From contig CALMWM010000207.1 of the NCBI GenBank assembly GCA_937873435.1, forward strand, positions 1-6,038: a stretch of DNA of 6,038 bases. The letters run 5' to 3'. A model generated the notes under the pieces. That model saw only the letters and a program-made list of their open reading frames with translations. It made no database searches and was not told the DNA's origin. This stretch comes from an uncultured Gallionellaceae bacterium (GTDB lineage Bacteria; Pseudomonadota; Gammaproteobacteria; Burkholderiales; Sulfuricellaceae). Each line of letters opens with the position of its first letter. Positions within the stretch are counted from its first letter, which is position 1. Of this stretch, positions 5,381 through 6,038 are shown one piece after another. The translations under genes were made by a program, and so were the position numbers.

Positions 5381-6038
5381 TCAGTTTCTTGATTCAGCGC
5401 CCCAGCCGCCGCCGATGGCGCGGATCAGGCTCACCGTGGCGCCGGCTCGCTCCGCATCGAGCTGGATTGCCACCCGCCGCTGCTGCAATACGCTGCGATC
5501 GGCGTCGATGACGCTGAGTTGGCTGACATAACCTTCACGGTACTGGATCTGCGAGAGGCCGGCCGCCCGGCGCACGGATTTGACCGCCTCGTCCTGCGCC
5601 TGGGTCTGATCGCCGAGCAGACGCAAGTGGGCGAGGTTGTCCTCGACTTCCTTAAAGGCGCGCAGCACGGTCTGCCGATAGTTCGCCACGTCTTCCTCGT
5701 ACGCCGCCGTCGCCTGGTCCACCCCGGCCTGGCGGGCGCCGCCGTCGAAGATCGGCAGCGTGAGCAGGGTGCCGGCCAGCGGCCCCATGACAAAGGCGCG
5801 GCTGCTCCATTTGAATAGGTCGCCCAGTTCCGCCGATTCGTATCCTAGCGCCCCGGTCAGGTTCAGGCGCGGAAAAAAGGCAGCCTGCGCCGTGCCGATG
5901 CGAGCGTTGGCGGACGCCATGGCCCGTTCGGCGGCGGCGATGTCGGGGCGTCGTTCGAGCAAGGCCGAGGGTATGCCGGGCGGCACCTGTACTGCTATCC
6001 GCTCCAACGGCTGAGGCGTTAGAGAGAACACGGCCGGC
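5381..6038 (-). CDS. RND-type efflux outer membrane factor, NodT/OprM family (C-terminal part)
   Basis: The frame is open from the right edge to TGA at 5383-5381 and gives 218 residues, under half of a full outer-membrane factor of about 460-500. Family hallmarks are VPPGIPSALLERRPDIAAAE, then ANARIGTAQAAFFPRLNLTGALGY, then LPIFDGGARQAGVDQA, then TVLRAFKEVEDNLAHL, then IQYREGYVSQLSVIDADRSVLQQRR, and finally ALGGGW-like AIGGGWG at the end. These are the second structural repeat of the TolC-like trimer: helical periplasmic barrel plus outer-membrane strands. The protein would form the exit duct for an RND or MFP-linked pump exporting drugs or toxins. A GTG at 6031 is not the true start, because the frame and the family match continue to the edge. 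The rest of the gene and probably the pump genes lie to the right. It converges on the LysR gene with no spacer. Confidence 0.93.
   Translation of the reverse strand, partial: PAVFSLTPQPLERIAVQVPPGIPSALLERRPDIAAAERAMASANARIGTAQAAFFPRLNLTGALGYESAELGDLFKWSSRAFVMGPLAGTLLTLPIFDGGARQAGVDQATAAYEEDVANYRQTVLRAFKEVEDNLAHLRLLGDQTQAQDEAVKSVRRAAGLSQIQYREGYVSQLSVIDADRSVLQQRRVAIQLDAERAGATVSLIRAIGGGWGAESRN

Overview
The window looks like a chromosomal segment of a GC-rich proteobacterium. A beta- or gammaproteobacterium with a respiratory, possibly nitrogen-oxide-handling lifestyle is the best guess. This rests on the mix of an MtfA-type peptidase, a DUF4202 protein, a NorE/NorF-like pair and a NodT/OprM-type efflux lipoprotein. 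No rRNA, tRNA, insertion sequence, phage gene or CRISPR array is visible. Almost every base is accounted for by eight genes, two of them cut by the window edges.

Left block (1-1274, minus strand): an mtfA-like zinc peptidase gene is followed, with a 4-base ATGA stop/start overlap, by a small lipoprotein gene that runs off the left edge. The lipoprotein gene is easy to miss because its stop codon lies outside the window. The two are almost certainly co-transcribed and translationally coupled.

Middle block (1363-3028, plus strand): a DUF4202 gene is divergent from mtfA across an AT-rich 88-bp spacer. It is followed by a weak terminator-like hairpin, then by a two-gene operon for a NorE-like heme-copper-oxidase subunit III protein and a NorF-like subunit IV protein. 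The catalytic genes (norCB or cox subunits I/II) are not in the window. A perfect 8-bp inverted repeat with a 5-base loop abuts the GTG start of the norE-like gene.

Right block (3096-6038): an Old Yellow Enzyme-type flavin oxidoreductase (minus strand) and a LysR-type regulator (plus strand) diverge from a 140-bp AT-rich spacer that carries two inverted repeats. This is the classic layout of a LysR regulator with its target. The regulator's stop codon directly abuts the stop codon of a converging gene for an RND/MFP-type outer-membrane efflux lipoprotein, which enters from the right edge. Flavoenzyme, regulator and efflux component together suggest, by inference, a response to electrophiles or toxic small molecules.

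No clearly new system is evident. The points most worth a second look are the DUF4202/NorE/NorF neighbourhood, the hairpin at the norE start, the nested palindromes between the flavoenzyme and regulator genes, and the coupled MtfA-lipoprotein pair.
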